A stretch of DNA of 52,647 nt from Flavobacteriales bacterium (GTDB lineage: Bacteria > Bacteroidota > Bacteroidia > Flavobacteriales_D > Sanyastnellaceae). The position numbers and the translations under genes were made by a program. Below are positions 8,119 to 17,019 of this stretch, in pieces. Under the pieces are notes generated by a model. The model was not told the origin of the DNA. It was given only the letters and a program-made list of their open reading frames with translations, and made no database searches. Numbering within the stretch: position 1 is the first letter of the stretch; each line of letters starts with the position of its first letter. The stretch is from NCBI GenBank assembly GCA_947504275.1, contig CANNHA010000003.1, forward strand, positions 1 through 52,647, read 5' to 3'.

Positions 8119-8153
8119 CAAAGTAAATTGCATTGTCATGACCAATGCTTTGT
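8118..8153 (+). promoter_or_regulatory. Hairpin after the riboswitch, likely expression platform
   Basis: GCATTG (8130-8135) pairs with CAATGC (8143-8148), and the flanking ACAAA (8118-8122) pairs with TTTGT (8149-8153), leaving a one-sided bulge. It starts exactly at the end of the aptamer and finishes 12 bases before the ATG at 8166, so it could gate translation or act as an attenuator. There is no long T-run after it, which favours an effect on translation. Confidence 0.5.
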
Positions 8154-8165
8154 ATTTTAAGACAA

Positions 8166-10580
8166 ATGAAAAAAATTTTAATCTTGGTCGTTTGCTCGGT
8201 GACGACAGGATTTTTGGGCTACTCCCAAAAAATTGAACCTACAAAGCCTCAAAGGGTTGCTAAAGACTCCATTCCAAAACAACCGATTATCCCAAGTTCT
8301 GGTCTTTACACTGCTCATCCTCAGGTAGGGACAGACTCGATTCCATTGCAACAAATCACCAATCCGCTGATCATCAGAGACTCACCCGTTTTTGTAGATC
8401 AAAAATCACCCGTTGCGCATACCAATCTTACCTCAAAAGATCTGGCCAAATTGAATACCGCACAAGACATTCCGTATTTGTTGCGCTTCACGCCTTCATT
8501 GGTATCCACAAGTGACGCAGGAACAGGCGTGGGTTACACCGGACTTTGGATCAGAGGAAGTGATCCCTCACGCATCAATGTTACCATCAACAATATTCCA
8601 TTGAATGATGCAGAAAGCCAACAAGTCTTTTGGGTTAACCTTCCTGATTTGGCTTCAAGCACCAGTGAGATTCAAATCCAACGCGGTGCAGGGCCCAGCA
8701 CTGCAGGTCCAGGAGCTTTTGGAGGGTCCATCCACATCAACACCATAGATCAAAACCTTAACCTTCCCCACCGAATATCTTACGGAATGCAATGGGGAAG
8801 CTTCAACAGTTTGCGCAAAACACTGCAATTTGACCGCATTGCCTTACCCAAAGGAATTTTCTTGAATGCCCGATTGTCACAAATCAACAGCGACGGATAC
8901 ATTGATCGTGCTTCCGCAAAAATGAACGGATACCAATTTGACCTTCAAAAAAACACGCAACAATGGAAGTTCTTGCTCACCGCGTTTGGTGGAAATGAAA
9001 GAACTTATCAATCTTGGTATGGAACACCTCATGAAAGGTTGTACGGAAACACAACAGACATGATGAACTTTGCCGCACGCAATGGTTTGACAGAAGCTGA
9101 GACTACTAACCTACTAGAGTCAGGGCGCACATACAATTACTATACGCACCCAAATCAGGTGGATCAATACCAGCAACACCATCAGCAGTTTCATGTGTTG
9201 TACCACAATGCAAAATTGAAATGGCACACCAATATCTTTCACACTCGCGGTGCAGGCTATTTTGAGGAGAAAAAAAATGGTACTGCCTTGGCCAATTATA
9301 ATCTACCTGGATTCATCAATACTGGACAAGATGGAACGCTAGTAGACTATGCTGATATCGTCAGAAGAAGATGGCTAGACAACAATCTTTTGGGAGCATC
9401 ATCCAGATTAAGCCTTTTCTTGAATGAGTTCAACACCCTGCACATTGGAACTTATATGATGCAATACATTGGGAAACATTTTGGGGAGGTAATTGATATC
9501 CAACCTATGCCCAACTATGATTTCTCATCACCATACTATCAAGGCAATTCTCAAAAATCTGATCAAATGGGATACGTGCAATACACCCACCAAAGAGACA
9601 AATGGAATGGCTTTGCAGATTTACAATTGAGAAGGGTGAACTATAATACAACAGGAATCAACAATGACTTAGTCAGTTATAACGTGAATGATGAGCTCAT
9701 TTTCTTTAACCCCAAATTGGGAGGAAGTTATCGAATCAATAGAAAACATCAAATCAGTGCATTGGTTGCTTGGATAGGGAAAGAACCAAACCGCAATGAT
9801 TACATCGATAATGATTACAAACCAAAGGCAGAGTGCATGCTTGATAATGAACTATCTTGGACATGGAGACGTTTGGATGTCAATAGTCAACTGGATTTTG
9901 ACCAAAAGGGAATTCAACCCAATAGCAATAAACCTCAACTTAAATTAACCCAATTCAATGTCAATTTATTCCGGATGCAATACAAAGACCAATTGGTATT
10001 AACAGGAGCTGTCAATGATGTTGGTGCCCCCCTAAGAACCAATATAGCGTCCAGCTTCAGAAGGGGTATTGAGATAGAGGCAACAAAAGACGTCACGCTG
10101 TTCAACCGAAATCTTAGAATATACGCCAACCTTACGTTATCGGATCACCGAATCAAAGCCTTTGACGAAATCATCTATGACTACACCAACGGTTTTGATG
10201 TGATTAACATAGCGCATCAAAACACACCCATATCTTTCTCACCAAACAGCATTTCAAGTATTGTACTTCAATACAACATCGTGAATCACCTTGAAATTCT
10301 TTGGCAATGGAAATATGTTGGGCAACAGCACTTGGACAATACAGGAGACATGAACAGAACACTGTCTGCGTATCAAGTGCAGGACTTGACATTGCAATAC
10401 ACCAAAAGCAAAGGACGCCATGAGGTACAAACAACCTTGACGCTAAATAATTTGCTCAACACCTCTTACGTTAGCAATGGTTACACTTATGCTTACATCG
10501 TTGGTCAGCGCATTGACGAAAGATTTTATTATCCGCAAGCGGGAAGAATGGTGTGGGTAGGGGTTAAGATTTCATTATAA
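8166..10580 (+). CDS. TonB-dependent outer-membrane receptor, probable thiamine transporter
   Basis: 804 residues. Signal peptide (MKKILILVVCSVTTGFLGYSQ), a proline-rich linker, then a plug domain (DIPYLLRFTPSLVST, GLWIRGSDPSRINVTINNIP, EIQIQRGAGPSTAGPGAFGG). The rest alternates aromatic beta strands as in a 22-strand barrel and ends with an aromatic-rich strand (GRMVWVGVKISL). These receptors import scarce nutrients across the outer membrane with energy from TonB-ExbBD. The protein alone does not tell the substrate, but the TPP riboswitch directly upstream points to thiamine or a close precursor; thiamine-regulated receptors of this kind are known in Bacteroidota. ATG at 8166 is chosen because the signal peptide starts there; 8145 would fall within the leader hairpin. 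A hairpin terminator follows. Confidence 0.9.
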   Translation: MKKILILVVCSVTTGFLGYSQKIEPTKPQRVAKDSIPKQPIIPSSGLYTAHPQVGTDSIPLQQITNPLIIRDSPVFVDQKSPVAHTNLTSKDLAKLNTAQDIPYLLRFTPSLVSTSDAGTGVGYTGLWIRGSDPSRINVTINNIPLNDAESQQVFWVNLPDLASSTSEIQIQRGAGPSTAGPGAFGGSIHINTIDQNLNLPHRISYGMQWGSFNSLRKTLQFDRIALPKGIFLNARLSQINSDGYIDRASAKMNGYQFDLQKNTQQWKFLLTAFGGNERTYQSWYGTPHERLYGNTTDMMNFAARNGLTEAETTNLLESGRTYNYYTHPNQVDQYQQHHQQFHVLYHNAKLKWHTNIFHTRGAGYFEEKKNGTALANYNLPGFINTGQDGTLVDYADIVRRRWLDNNLLGASSRLSLFLNEFNTLHIGTYMMQYIGKHFGEVIDIQPMPNYDFSSPYYQGNSQKSDQMGYVQYTHQRDKWNGFADLQLRRVNYNTTGINNDLVSYNVNDELIFFNPKLGGSYRINRKHQISALVAWIGKEPNRNDYIDNDYKPKAECMLDNELSWTWRRLDVNSQLDFDQKGIQPNSNKPQLKLTQFNVNLFRMQYKDQLVLTGAVNDVGAPLRTNIASSFRRGIEIEATKDVTLFNRNLRIYANLTLSDHRIKAFDEIIYDYTNGFDVINIAHQNTPISFSPNSISSIVLQYNIVNHLEILWQWKYVGQQHLDNTGDMNRTLSAYQVQDLTLQYTKSKGRHEVQTTLTLNNLLNTSYVSNGYTYAYIVGQRIDERFYYPQAGRMVWVGVKISL

Positions 10581-10586
10581 CCAAAC

Positions 10587-10618
10587 AATCTATCCAGAGC
10601 AAACTCTCTGGATAGATT
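10587..10618 (+). terminator. Hairpin terminator after the TonB receptor gene
   Basis: Perfect 13-base inverted repeat AATCTATCCAGAG / CTCTGGATAGATT with a six-base loop, seven bases after the stop codon. The T-run after it is weak and interrupted. The rest of the gap up to 10760 shows nothing recognisable. Confidence 0.6.
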
Positions 10619-10760
10619 GACCTCCTTATTTTTCAGTTTTGGTAAACGAATTCAATTCGGTCTGAAAGCTCAGTACAAGAGGAATCTTATTGGATGTATA
10701 TTTTTGGCAAGGAATAATGCTATGTTGGCCCTCTCTATTAATAGCTCCAAAGGAGTAACA

Positions 10761-11222
10761 TTATTCAATTTCCTTGAACAGATATTTGTCATTAAAATCA
10801 ATATCCAATTTTTGCAGTAACTCGATGAACTCATTTCTGAAGGTTTTTGTAGCGTGATGTTCTTCTTGATTATTCATATATGCAATAACATCATTCAATT
10901 GAGAATGAGAACAAGAGAAAGCTCCAAAACCCTCCTGCCATTCAAATCTGCCCATGACCAACCTCTTCTCGTTGATCCATTTTGAAGAATTGGACTTAAC
11001 CTCTCTCACCAAATCTGATAAAGCAATATTTGGTTTGATACTAAATAAAATATGAATATGGTCCGCTACTCCCCCAATGGCATAAACCTTTTGTTCCTTA
11101 CCCCGAGCTATTCCTGAAATATACATGTACAATTCATCTTTCCAATTTTTTTGAATTAGGCTTTGTCTTCCTTTCACTGAAAACACAACATGAATATAAA
11201 TCTGGGTATATGTATTTGCCAT
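10761..11222 (-). CDS. REP-associated tyrosine transposase (IS200/IS605 TnpA-like, Y1)
   Basis: 153 residues, typical length. It begins MANTYTQIYIHVVFSVKGR, the usual opening of Bacteroidota members. The HUH metal-binding motif is in GGVADHIHILFSI (His 55 and 57) and the catalytic tyrosine is Y115 in DVIAYMNNQEEHH. Such enzymes cut single-stranded DNA at hairpins through a 5'-phosphotyrosine bond. No IS605 ends and no tnpB partner are visible. Instead a cluster of GCCCCTACGGGGC palindromes begins about 20 bases beyond its start, so I call it a domesticated RAYT rather than an insertion sequence. The frame is intact, so it is probably active. Start is the ATG at 11222. Confidence 0.87.
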   Translation of the reverse strand: MANTYTQIYIHVVFSVKGRQSLIQKNWKDELYMYISGIARGKEQKVYAIGGVADHIHILFSIKPNIALSDLVREVKSNSSKWINEKRLVMGRFEWQEGFGAFSCSHSQLNDVIAYMNNQEEHHATKTFRNEFIELLQKLDIDFNDKYLFKEIE

Positions 11223-11242
11223 CAATTTATTTTATCTATTAA

Positions 11243-11378
11243 TATGTCGCCCCTATTAATATGTCGCCCCTACGGGGCTTTGGTTGCTTTATTATTCGTT
11301 TCCTATAATATGTCGCCCCTACGGGGCTTTTTTCCTTTATTAACTCTCTCAGCTATTTATATAACGCCCCTACGGGGC
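11243..11378 (+). repeat. REP-like palindrome cluster, forward copies
   Basis: Three full copies of GCCCCTACGGGGC (five-base arms, three-base loop) at 11266-11278, 11315-11327 and 11366-11378, preceded by TATGTC, TATGTC and TATAAC. A half copy TATGTCGCCCCTA stands at 11243-11255 and lacks the second arm. Two of the full copies are followed by T-runs. The cluster lies just upstream of the RAYT gene. It cannot be coding: the one frame crossing it consists of the repeats. Confidence 0.88.
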
Positions 11379-11550
11379 TATGTGCAAATTCTCGAATTGC
11401 TAATCTCGATATCAACTTCTTCATTTCGATTAATCACGAATCTCTGCTGTAGAACCATTACCAATGCAATCCTAAAATGCTATATGAACTCTAAAAGTAT
11501 TTTTTTACTTAAAATACAAATGTATAAAAATCCCAAAACAATAAATGAAA

Positions 11551-11618
11551 GCCCCGTAGGGGCGAAATACTAATAGCACGAATATCCACAGCCAAAAAAG
11601 CCCCGTAGGGGCGAAATA
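11551..11618 (-). repeat. REP-like palindrome cluster, inverted copies
   Basis: Two copies in the opposite orientation, 11551-11569 and 11600-11618, each GCCCCGTAGGGGC followed by GAAATA (the reverse complement of a TATTTC head). Both are preceded by an A-rich run mirroring the T-runs of the forward copies. Together with the forward group they form a BIME-like inverted arrangement around about 170 bases (11379-11550) in which I see nothing else. Confidence 0.85.
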
Positions 11619-11644
11619 GTAATTAGTGTGATTGAAGAAGAAAT

Positions 11645-12394
11645 CTAACGATTTGGAACTAGGCTAAATTGCATCAACTTACGCAATGGCTTGAGCAATA
11701 GCGTAAACCACTTTGGTTGAAGACCATTGATCTTCCATGACAAACGATCTTGTTGATTGGCCTTCCAGCGCTGATTCCAAGTGACGTTGGATGCGCCACC
11801 TGTTTTCATTTGTGTAATTACCTTTGGCAAATAAGACAACGTAATTCCATGCTTATGAATCATGCGCAACATGAGCTCATAATCGGCAGCGGTTCCTTGA
11901 TCTATGAGATACAATCCGTGCTGATCATAGTATTTCTTGCGCAAGAAAAAAGTAGGATGAGGGGGCATCCAACCCTTTAAAAAATCACCGCTTCGATACA
12001 ATCCTGACTTCCAGTGACGAACTACCTTTCCAGTTTCAGCGTTGACATATTGCAAATCAGCATAAACAGCATCTGCATCACCCAGTGTCTGAACTATATC
12101 GGCAATGACGGTTGGATAAGCATAAGTATCGTCACTATTTAAAATACCAATCAACTCGCCGGTAGCCAAAGACACTCCCTTGTTCATTGCGTCATATATG
12201 CCGTTGTCTTTTTCAGAAACAACATGTGCTATTCTGTGCTTGTACTTGTCGACAATCTGCAATGTGTTATCTTTTGAACCACCGTCAATGATGATGTACT
12301 CAATATCGGCATCCTCTTGGGCCAATACACTTCGAATGGTGGCCTCAATGGTTTTGCCACTATTGAAGGAAATGGTGATGATGCTGACTTTCAT
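11645..12394 (-). CDS. Family 2 glycosyltransferase
   Basis: 249 residues. GT-A fold opening KVSIITISFNSGKTIEATI, then IEYIIIDGGSKDNT and the metal-binding region GELIGILNSDDTY with a DxD-like SDD. The downstream WMPPHPTFFLRKKYYDQHG and GTAADYELMLRM fit WcaA/colanic-acid-type sugar transferases that use nucleotide sugars in the cytoplasm to build surface polysaccharides. I chose the ATG at 12394 because the first strand begins there; an upstream start at 12433 would add 13 residues of poor fit. It stands alone, divergent from the BNR protein gene, next to the REP cluster. The acceptor is unknown. Confidence 0.88.
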   Translation of the reverse strand: MKVSIITISFNSGKTIEATIRSVLAQEDADIEYIIIDGGSKDNTLQIVDKYKHRIAHVVSEKDNGIYDAMNKGVSLATGELIGILNSDDTYAYPTVIADIVQTLGDADAVYADLQYVNAETGKVVRHWKSGLYRSGDFLKGWMPPHPTFFLRKKYYDQHGLYLIDQGTAADYELMLRMIHKHGITLSYLPKVITQMKTGGASNVTWNQRWKANQQDRLSWKINGLQPKWFTLLLKPLRKLMQFSLVPNR

Positions 12395-12421
12395 TTTAAC
12401 AATGTTCGGGCAAGATATGCG

Positions 12422-12429
12422 TATTTTTA
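12422..12429 (+). promoter_or_regulatory. -7-like box four bases before 12434
   Basis: TATTTTTA (one mismatch to TAnnTTTG) with spacer ACAC before the ATG. The same variant at the same spacing precedes the GTG start at 32550. Confidence 0.4.
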
Positions 12430-12433
12430 ACAC

Positions 12434-15400
12434 ATGAGAAAAATTTTTGTTGGATTTCTTATGGTGATTTCTATCACCTCATGGGGACAATTGGAAATGT
12501 TCAAAGGTATGAGCATGCGCTCTATTGGTCCTGCAACGACCAGCGGTCGTGTCACAGCGATTGATGTAGACACCCATGCTAACACATATTACATCGGAGC
12601 AGCCTCAGGAGGTGTTTGGAAAAGTGAGAGTGGCGGTGCTACGTGGGAACCCATTTTCGATAAAGAAGCAGTTCTGGGCATTGGTTCTATCAAAATTTCA
12701 CCCTCTCATCCCGATGTTGTTTGGGTAGGAACTGGAGAAGGCAATCCGCGCAACTCGCAAACCAGTGGAAGAGGAATCTATCGTTCTCTAGACAGAGGAA
12801 ACAGCTGGCAATGCATGGGATTGGAGGAAACCAAAACCATTCACCGGATTTGCATTGACCAATCCGACAATGTTTATGCTGCAGCTTTGGGATCTGCGTG
12901 GGGACCGAATGTTGATCGTGGTGTTTTTTATTACAACAACCAAAATAAGTCTTGGAAAAAAATTCTTTATGTCAACGATTCTACTGGATGCGCTGATTTG
13001 GTGATGGATCCCCGCAATGACCAAAAATTACTAGCCGCCATGTGGCAATACCAAAGACAACCCTGGCAATTCAACTCTGGAGGAAAAGGTTCAGGCCTAT
13101 ACATCACCGTCAATGGTGGTCAAGACTGGAAAAAATTGACAGATAAAGACGGATTGCCCAAGGGAAAATTGGGTCGCATCGGATTGGCCATTGCCCCATC
13201 TGATTCGCGCATTGTGTATGCGATGATTGAGAGTGAAAAAACAGGATTATACAAAAGCACAGATGGCGGGCACCATTGGTCGTTGGTCACCGATAAAGGT
13301 GTAGAGGATAGACCATTCTATTACTCCGAATTTTATGTAGACCCCTCCAATCCCAATCACCTCATTTACCTGCACAGCACCGTTTCTGAGAGCATTGACG
13401 GTGGGAAAACATGGAGTACCATGCTGCCTTATTGGGGAGTTCATCCCGACCACCACGCTTTTTGGTGGAACCCCAACAATACGCTGGAAATGTGGGAAGG
13501 CAATGACGGAGGTCTCAACGTCAGCAGAGACGGAGGAAAAAATTGGGACTTCATCCCCAATCTTCCACTCGGCCAATTTTATCATATTCATTACGATCAT
13601 CAAACCCCTTACAATGTGTATGGTGGTCTACAAGACAACGGAACTTGGAAAGGACCAGGCTATGAATGGCACTCCAATGGCATCCTAGACAGTGATTGGC
13701 AAGAACTGTATTTTGGAGATGGATTTGATGCCGTGCCTGACCCATCAGATGAAAACTATGTTTATGTTTTGTCACAAGGTGGAAACATGGGTCGAGTAAA
13801 TGCTACAACAGGTGAAGAACATTTTGTTCAACCTGTGCACCCAGAAGGAAAGCCTTTGCGTTTTCATTGGAATACCGGAATCAGCAACGACCCTTTCATT
13901 GAAAATGGCATTTACATCGGATCTCAGTATTTGCATTATAGTACAAACAACGGACAGAGTTGGGAAATCATCTCTCCCGATTTAACCACCAACGACACCA
14001 CCAAGCAGCATGCTTATCGCAGCGGAGGATTAACAACAGATGCCACCTCTGCAGAAAACTATTGTACCATATTAACGATTGAGCCCAGTATTTTCAATGC
14101 AGGCGAAATTTGGGTCGGGACAGATGACGGTCAAATATCCATGACCACTGACCACGGAAAAACTTGGAAAAACATTACAACCAACATCAAGGGGCTGCCA
14201 AAGGGCGCTTGGATTCCTCAAATTGTGCTGTCTCAAAACGATCCCAAAGAAATTTGGGTAGTAGCCAATCATTACCGCCGGAACGATTGGAAGCCTTACT
14301 TATTCCACTCCACTGATGGTGGAAAGAAATGGGAAAATGTTGTAGAAAAAGCCAACATGACAGGGCATTGCTTGAGCGTAGCACAGGATCATATCCAACC
14401 AGAATTGGTGTTTTGCGGAACAGAGCACGGGATGTTTGTTTCTTTAGACCGCGGAGCAACATGGGAAAAATGGAAACACAACTATCCATCAGTTGCAACC
14501 CAAGATTTAAAAATTCATCCTGACCAAGGTGATTTGATCATTGGAACTTTTGGAAGGGCAATCTACATATTGGATGATATCAACCCCCTCAGGGATTGGA
14601 TAGCCAATGGCAAACAAATCAAAGATTCTTTAAGCGTTTACAATACCGTTAATCCTATCTATCAAGCACAATACAAACGCCACAACGGTCAAAGATTCCC
14701 AGCTGATATGTACTTCAGCGGCGAAAACAAATCGTCTTCTGCAAAAATGTATTGTCATATAAAACAAAATGAAAAAAACAAAGAACAGAAGTTAAAAGTA
14801 ACCATTCACAGAAGCAATGGAGGAACCAAAGAAATCATTAGAAACTGGGAACAAGCACCTGACTCTTTCTTAACCGTAATCGACTGGGGCTTTGATAGCA
14901 ACGGATTTGCTTATCCAAGCAGAAACAAAAGAGAAAAAGCAAAAGAAACCCCAGGCGGAGGTTTTAAAGTGGAGCCCGGTGAATATTGGGCTGTTGTAGA
15001 ATGGGGAAAAGAAAAGGACAGTATTCTCTGGAGCATTGACTACGACCCAAGAATGACTTTCAATCCAGATCATTATCAAGTGCAAAAAAATCTCTATGAA
15101 GAATGGAAGAAAGAAATGATCAAACTTGGGGATGAATTGGAAAAAATCAATGAGGCCAAAACCCTTGCGCAATGGACACTGGATGCCATGAAGTACCAAG
15201 AAGATAGCACACTAAAACCAATGAAATCCTTAAAAGATTCCTTGGATAAATCATGGGAAAAGCAAATGCTGAAAGTATTCCTCAAAGAAGGATTGAAAGG
15301 AATTCAAGATGATAGCAAAGTCATCAGTGGTCATTGGTGGACACCTTATGCTTTGTTGAGCACAGAGTCTGCTATGCCAGGAGAAAATGCCAAAGTGGCC

Positions 15401-15535
15401 ATCCATAACTTGCGGAATGAAATTGATGCTTGGATGGGCGAGAATAAACTCATCTGGGAAGGGCCTTGGCAATCTTATCAAAAATCAGCAACAGAAAAAG
15501 TGGACTGGCCCAAAGAATGGACGAATCAGAAATAA
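12434..15535 (+). CDS. Exported VPS10/sortilin-like BNR-repeat protein
   Basis: 1033 residues with a signal peptide (IFVGFLMVISITSWGQ). Many Asp-box/BNR motifs of the SxDGGxxW type are visible (SESGGATW, SLDRGNSW, TVNGGQDW, STDGGHHW, SIDGGKTW, SRDGGKNW, STNNGQSW, TTDHGKTW, STDGGKKW, SLDRGATW). They build two beta-propellers as in the VPS10 domain of sortilin. A lysine-rich C-terminal part (~740-1033) without propeller motifs follows. Bacteroidota versions are exported and often annotated as glycosyl hydrolases, but I see no sialidase catalytic set, so binding is as likely as catalysis. The stop overlaps the convergent PorT-like gene by ten bases. Confidence 0.85.
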   Translation: MRKIFVGFLMVISITSWGQLEMFKGMSMRSIGPATTSGRVTAIDVDTHANTYYIGAASGGVWKSESGGATWEPIFDKEAVLGIGSIKISPSHPDVVWVGTGEGNPRNSQTSGRGIYRSLDRGNSWQCMGLEETKTIHRICIDQSDNVYAAALGSAWGPNVDRGVFYYNNQNKSWKKILYVNDSTGCADLVMDPRNDQKLLAAMWQYQRQPWQFNSGGKGSGLYITVNGGQDWKKLTDKDGLPKGKLGRIGLAIAPSDSRIVYAMIESEKTGLYKSTDGGHHWSLVTDKGVEDRPFYYSEFYVDPSNPNHLIYLHSTVSESIDGGKTWSTMLPYWGVHPDHHAFWWNPNNTLEMWEGNDGGLNVSRDGGKNWDFIPNLPLGQFYHIHYDHQTPYNVYGGLQDNGTWKGPGYEWHSNGILDSDWQELYFGDGFDAVPDPSDENYVYVLSQGGNMGRVNATTGEEHFVQPVHPEGKPLRFHWNTGISNDPFIENGIYIGSQYLHYSTNNGQSWEIISPDLTTNDTTKQHAYRSGGLTTDATSAENYCTILTIEPSIFNAGEIWVGTDDGQISMTTDHGKTWKNITTNIKGLPKGAWIPQIVLSQNDPKEIWVVANHYRRNDWKPYLFHSTDGGKKWENVVEKANMTGHCLSVAQDHIQPELVFCGTEHGMFVSLDRGATWEKWKHNYPSVATQDLKIHPDQGDLIIGTFGRAIYILDDINPLRDWIANGKQIKDSLSVYNTVNPIYQAQYKRHNGQRFPADMYFSGENKSSSAKMYCHIKQNEKNKEQKLKVTIHRSNGGTKEIIRNWEQAPDSFLTVIDWGFDSNGFAYPSRNKREKAKETPGGGFKVEPGEYWAVVEWGKEKDSILWSIDYDPRMTFNPDHYQVQKNLYEEWKKEMIKLGDELEKINEAKTLAQWTLDAMKYQEDSTLKPMKSLKDSLDKSWEKQMLKVFLKEGLKGIQDDSKVISGHWWTPYALLSTESAMPGENAKVAIHNLRNEIDAWMGENKLIWEGPWQSYQKSATEKVDWPKEWTNQK

Positions 15536-16173
15536 TGCAATAACATCAGCAATACCGTGCTATTGTAATTGCCTCTTTCGTAATAGCTGAATTGATTGGT
15601 TGGAGAAGGATTGGGTCTAATAGGAACGACACTTTGACCGAATTCAAAAACGATTGAAGTGTTGTCTGTAAATACAAAACCAATCCCAGCATTGATTCCG
15701 AAATCCCAATCGTTGAATGCAGGCTGGCCGCCATACTCAGTCAAAGTATAGGATTCCTTATTGGCCATCACGGATTGGTGGACCAAAAAAGCAGCATACG
15801 GACTCAAATGAATATTGATTTTCTCATTCCAATGAATTTGCCATGTCACAGGAATCTGAATGTAATTCAATCGATAGGCAAAAACGTTTCTGGTCAAAGT
15901 ATCCAGTGGTGCACGGCTTCCCTTGGAGATAAAACCCATACCCAAAAGCACATCACTTCTATCAGAAATATTTGCCCTTAAAGACAACCCGGCAGTACCA
16001 CCAAATTTGTCAAAACCGCCCAAACCATCACCACTCATTTGAGAAGATGACGGACCAATGAAATAACCCAAATCAAATCGCTTGGTTGATGATTCTTGTG
16101 CTTTGGAAAGAAGACCTCCTAGCGCAAATAGAATCGCCAACAACCACTTATTGCAATTCAAACTCTGCTGCAT
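15526..16173 (-). CDS. PorT-like outer-membrane beta-barrel protein
   Basis: 215 residues: signal peptide (LLAILFALGGLLSKAQ), then alternating beta strands with repeated glycine and aromatics (RFDLGYFIGPSSSQ, TAGLSLRANISDRS, LLGMGFISKGSRA, YIQIPVTWQIHW) and a C-terminal aromatic residue (LLHYF). It fits the small eight-strand barrels called PorT family/OMP_b-brl_2. Ligand or partner is unknown. It starts inside the end of the Omp28 gene (26-base overlap) and is the last gene of the DUF6029-Omp28 unit. Its tail overlaps the convergent BNR gene. Confidence 0.78.
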   Translation of the reverse strand: MQQSLNCNKWLLAILFALGGLLSKAQESSTKRFDLGYFIGPSSSQMSGDGLGGFDKFGGTAGLSLRANISDRSDVLLGMGFISKGSRAPLDTLTRNVFAYRLNYIQIPVTWQIHWNEKINIHLSPYAAFLVHQSVMANKESYTLTEYGGQPAFNDWDFGINAGIGFVFTDNTSIVFEFGQSVVPIRPNPSPTNQFSYYERGNYNSTVLLMLLHYF

Positions 16174-17017
16174 TGACTACTTCTTGTGTTGATTTATCGG
16201 TAACAAAGGCCACAACAGTCATGTGGTTGCCTTGCCAACCGGCCTTCAAAGGATAGGTGTAGCTCTTGGTAATCATCGCCCCTGCTTCAGGGTTACTGAC
16301 CAAATCATTTCCCATTGGTTGGGTGACTGCGTCACGCAAAAGATGCTTGTGCTCATAGTCCAAAATATCTGATGGACTGGCATTGTAATCCAATTGAGCA
16401 CTAATGATATGCGACTCCACCAACAAAACAGTCAAAGCATAATTGCCTGACATGGTTTCATTGAACTGAGATGCAGTATGGATATTGATTACATTGTCTT
16501 CTGATACAAACTCCGCTTGAATTTGCACAGCAGCTTTAGCCGTCTCGTTCTTGGCATCTTGAATCAACCCTTGCCATGCACCTGGATTTCCTGGATCCAA
16601 ATAATGAAAGGTGCTCAAGCTTCCATTGCGATCGATGCGTCCACATGGATTGAATCCACCCTGCAATTGCGCCCAATACAAATTGCCTGGCAACGTATTG
16701 TAGTCCGCTTCATACGGAGCTGCTTTGGTCTCTGCCAAAGTTCCAGCGTGGATAGCCACCGTTACCAAACGCTCACCCAATACTGAGTCTAGCTGATTGA
16801 CCAATGCGGTTGCTGCAGGACAAAAGCCACACTTGTGCCCCGTGAATTCTTCCAAAAGAACATTCTTTTGAATATTGTCCGCAAAAACAAACGTTGGAGC
16901 TGGTCCATACACTTCGTCCTTGTAACGGTACTTCACCGCATTCACTGGTGATTCAATCTTATCACAAGAGGACCAAACCATCGCAGATAAAACAAAAAAA
17001 CTAAGAATCTTTTTCAT
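16148..17017 (-). CDS. Omp28-family lipoprotein with thioredoxin-like CxxC
   Basis: 289 residues. The N-terminus ends in a lipobox-like WSSC (Cys 18), so it is probably lipid-anchored. The Omp28 signature VLLEEFTGHKCGFCPAA carries a CxxC-type site (CGFC) like thioredoxin folds, and later NPCGRIDRNGS. The C-terminal half is beta-rich (FNETMSGNYALTVLLVE). Omp28 proteins are outer-membrane antigens of Bacteroidota, possibly redox-active; the CGFC motif is consistent with that. It starts two bases after the stop of the DUF6029 gene, a pairing seen in other Bacteroidota. Confidence 0.87.
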   Translation of the reverse strand: MKKILSFFVLSAMVWSSCDKIESPVNAVKYRYKDEVYGPAPTFVFADNIQKNVLLEEFTGHKCGFCPAATALVNQLDSVLGERLVTVAIHAGTLAETKAAPYEADYNTLPGNLYWAQLQGGFNPCGRIDRNGSLSTFHYLDPGNPGAWQGLIQDAKNETAKAAVQIQAEFVSEDNVINIHTASQFNETMSGNYALTVLLVESHIISAQLDYNASPSDILDYEHKHLLRDAVTQPMGNDLVSNPEAGAMITKSYTYPLKAGWQGNHMTVVAFVTDKSTQEVVNAAEFELQ

Positions 17018-17019
17018 GA

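Noticed and set aside
10761-11222. Complete IS200/IS605 insertion sequence
   Set aside because: There is no tnpB and no recognisable left or right end; the palindromes are multi-copy REP units.
11190-11573. Open frame of 127 codons across the REP cluster
   Set aside because: It is made of repeat copies and AT-rich filler, overlaps the RAYT start and has no protein-like composition.
11243-11618. CRISPR-like array
   Set aside because: The repeats are short palindromes of 13-19 bases in both orientations with uneven spacing, and no cas genes are near; REP elements fit better.
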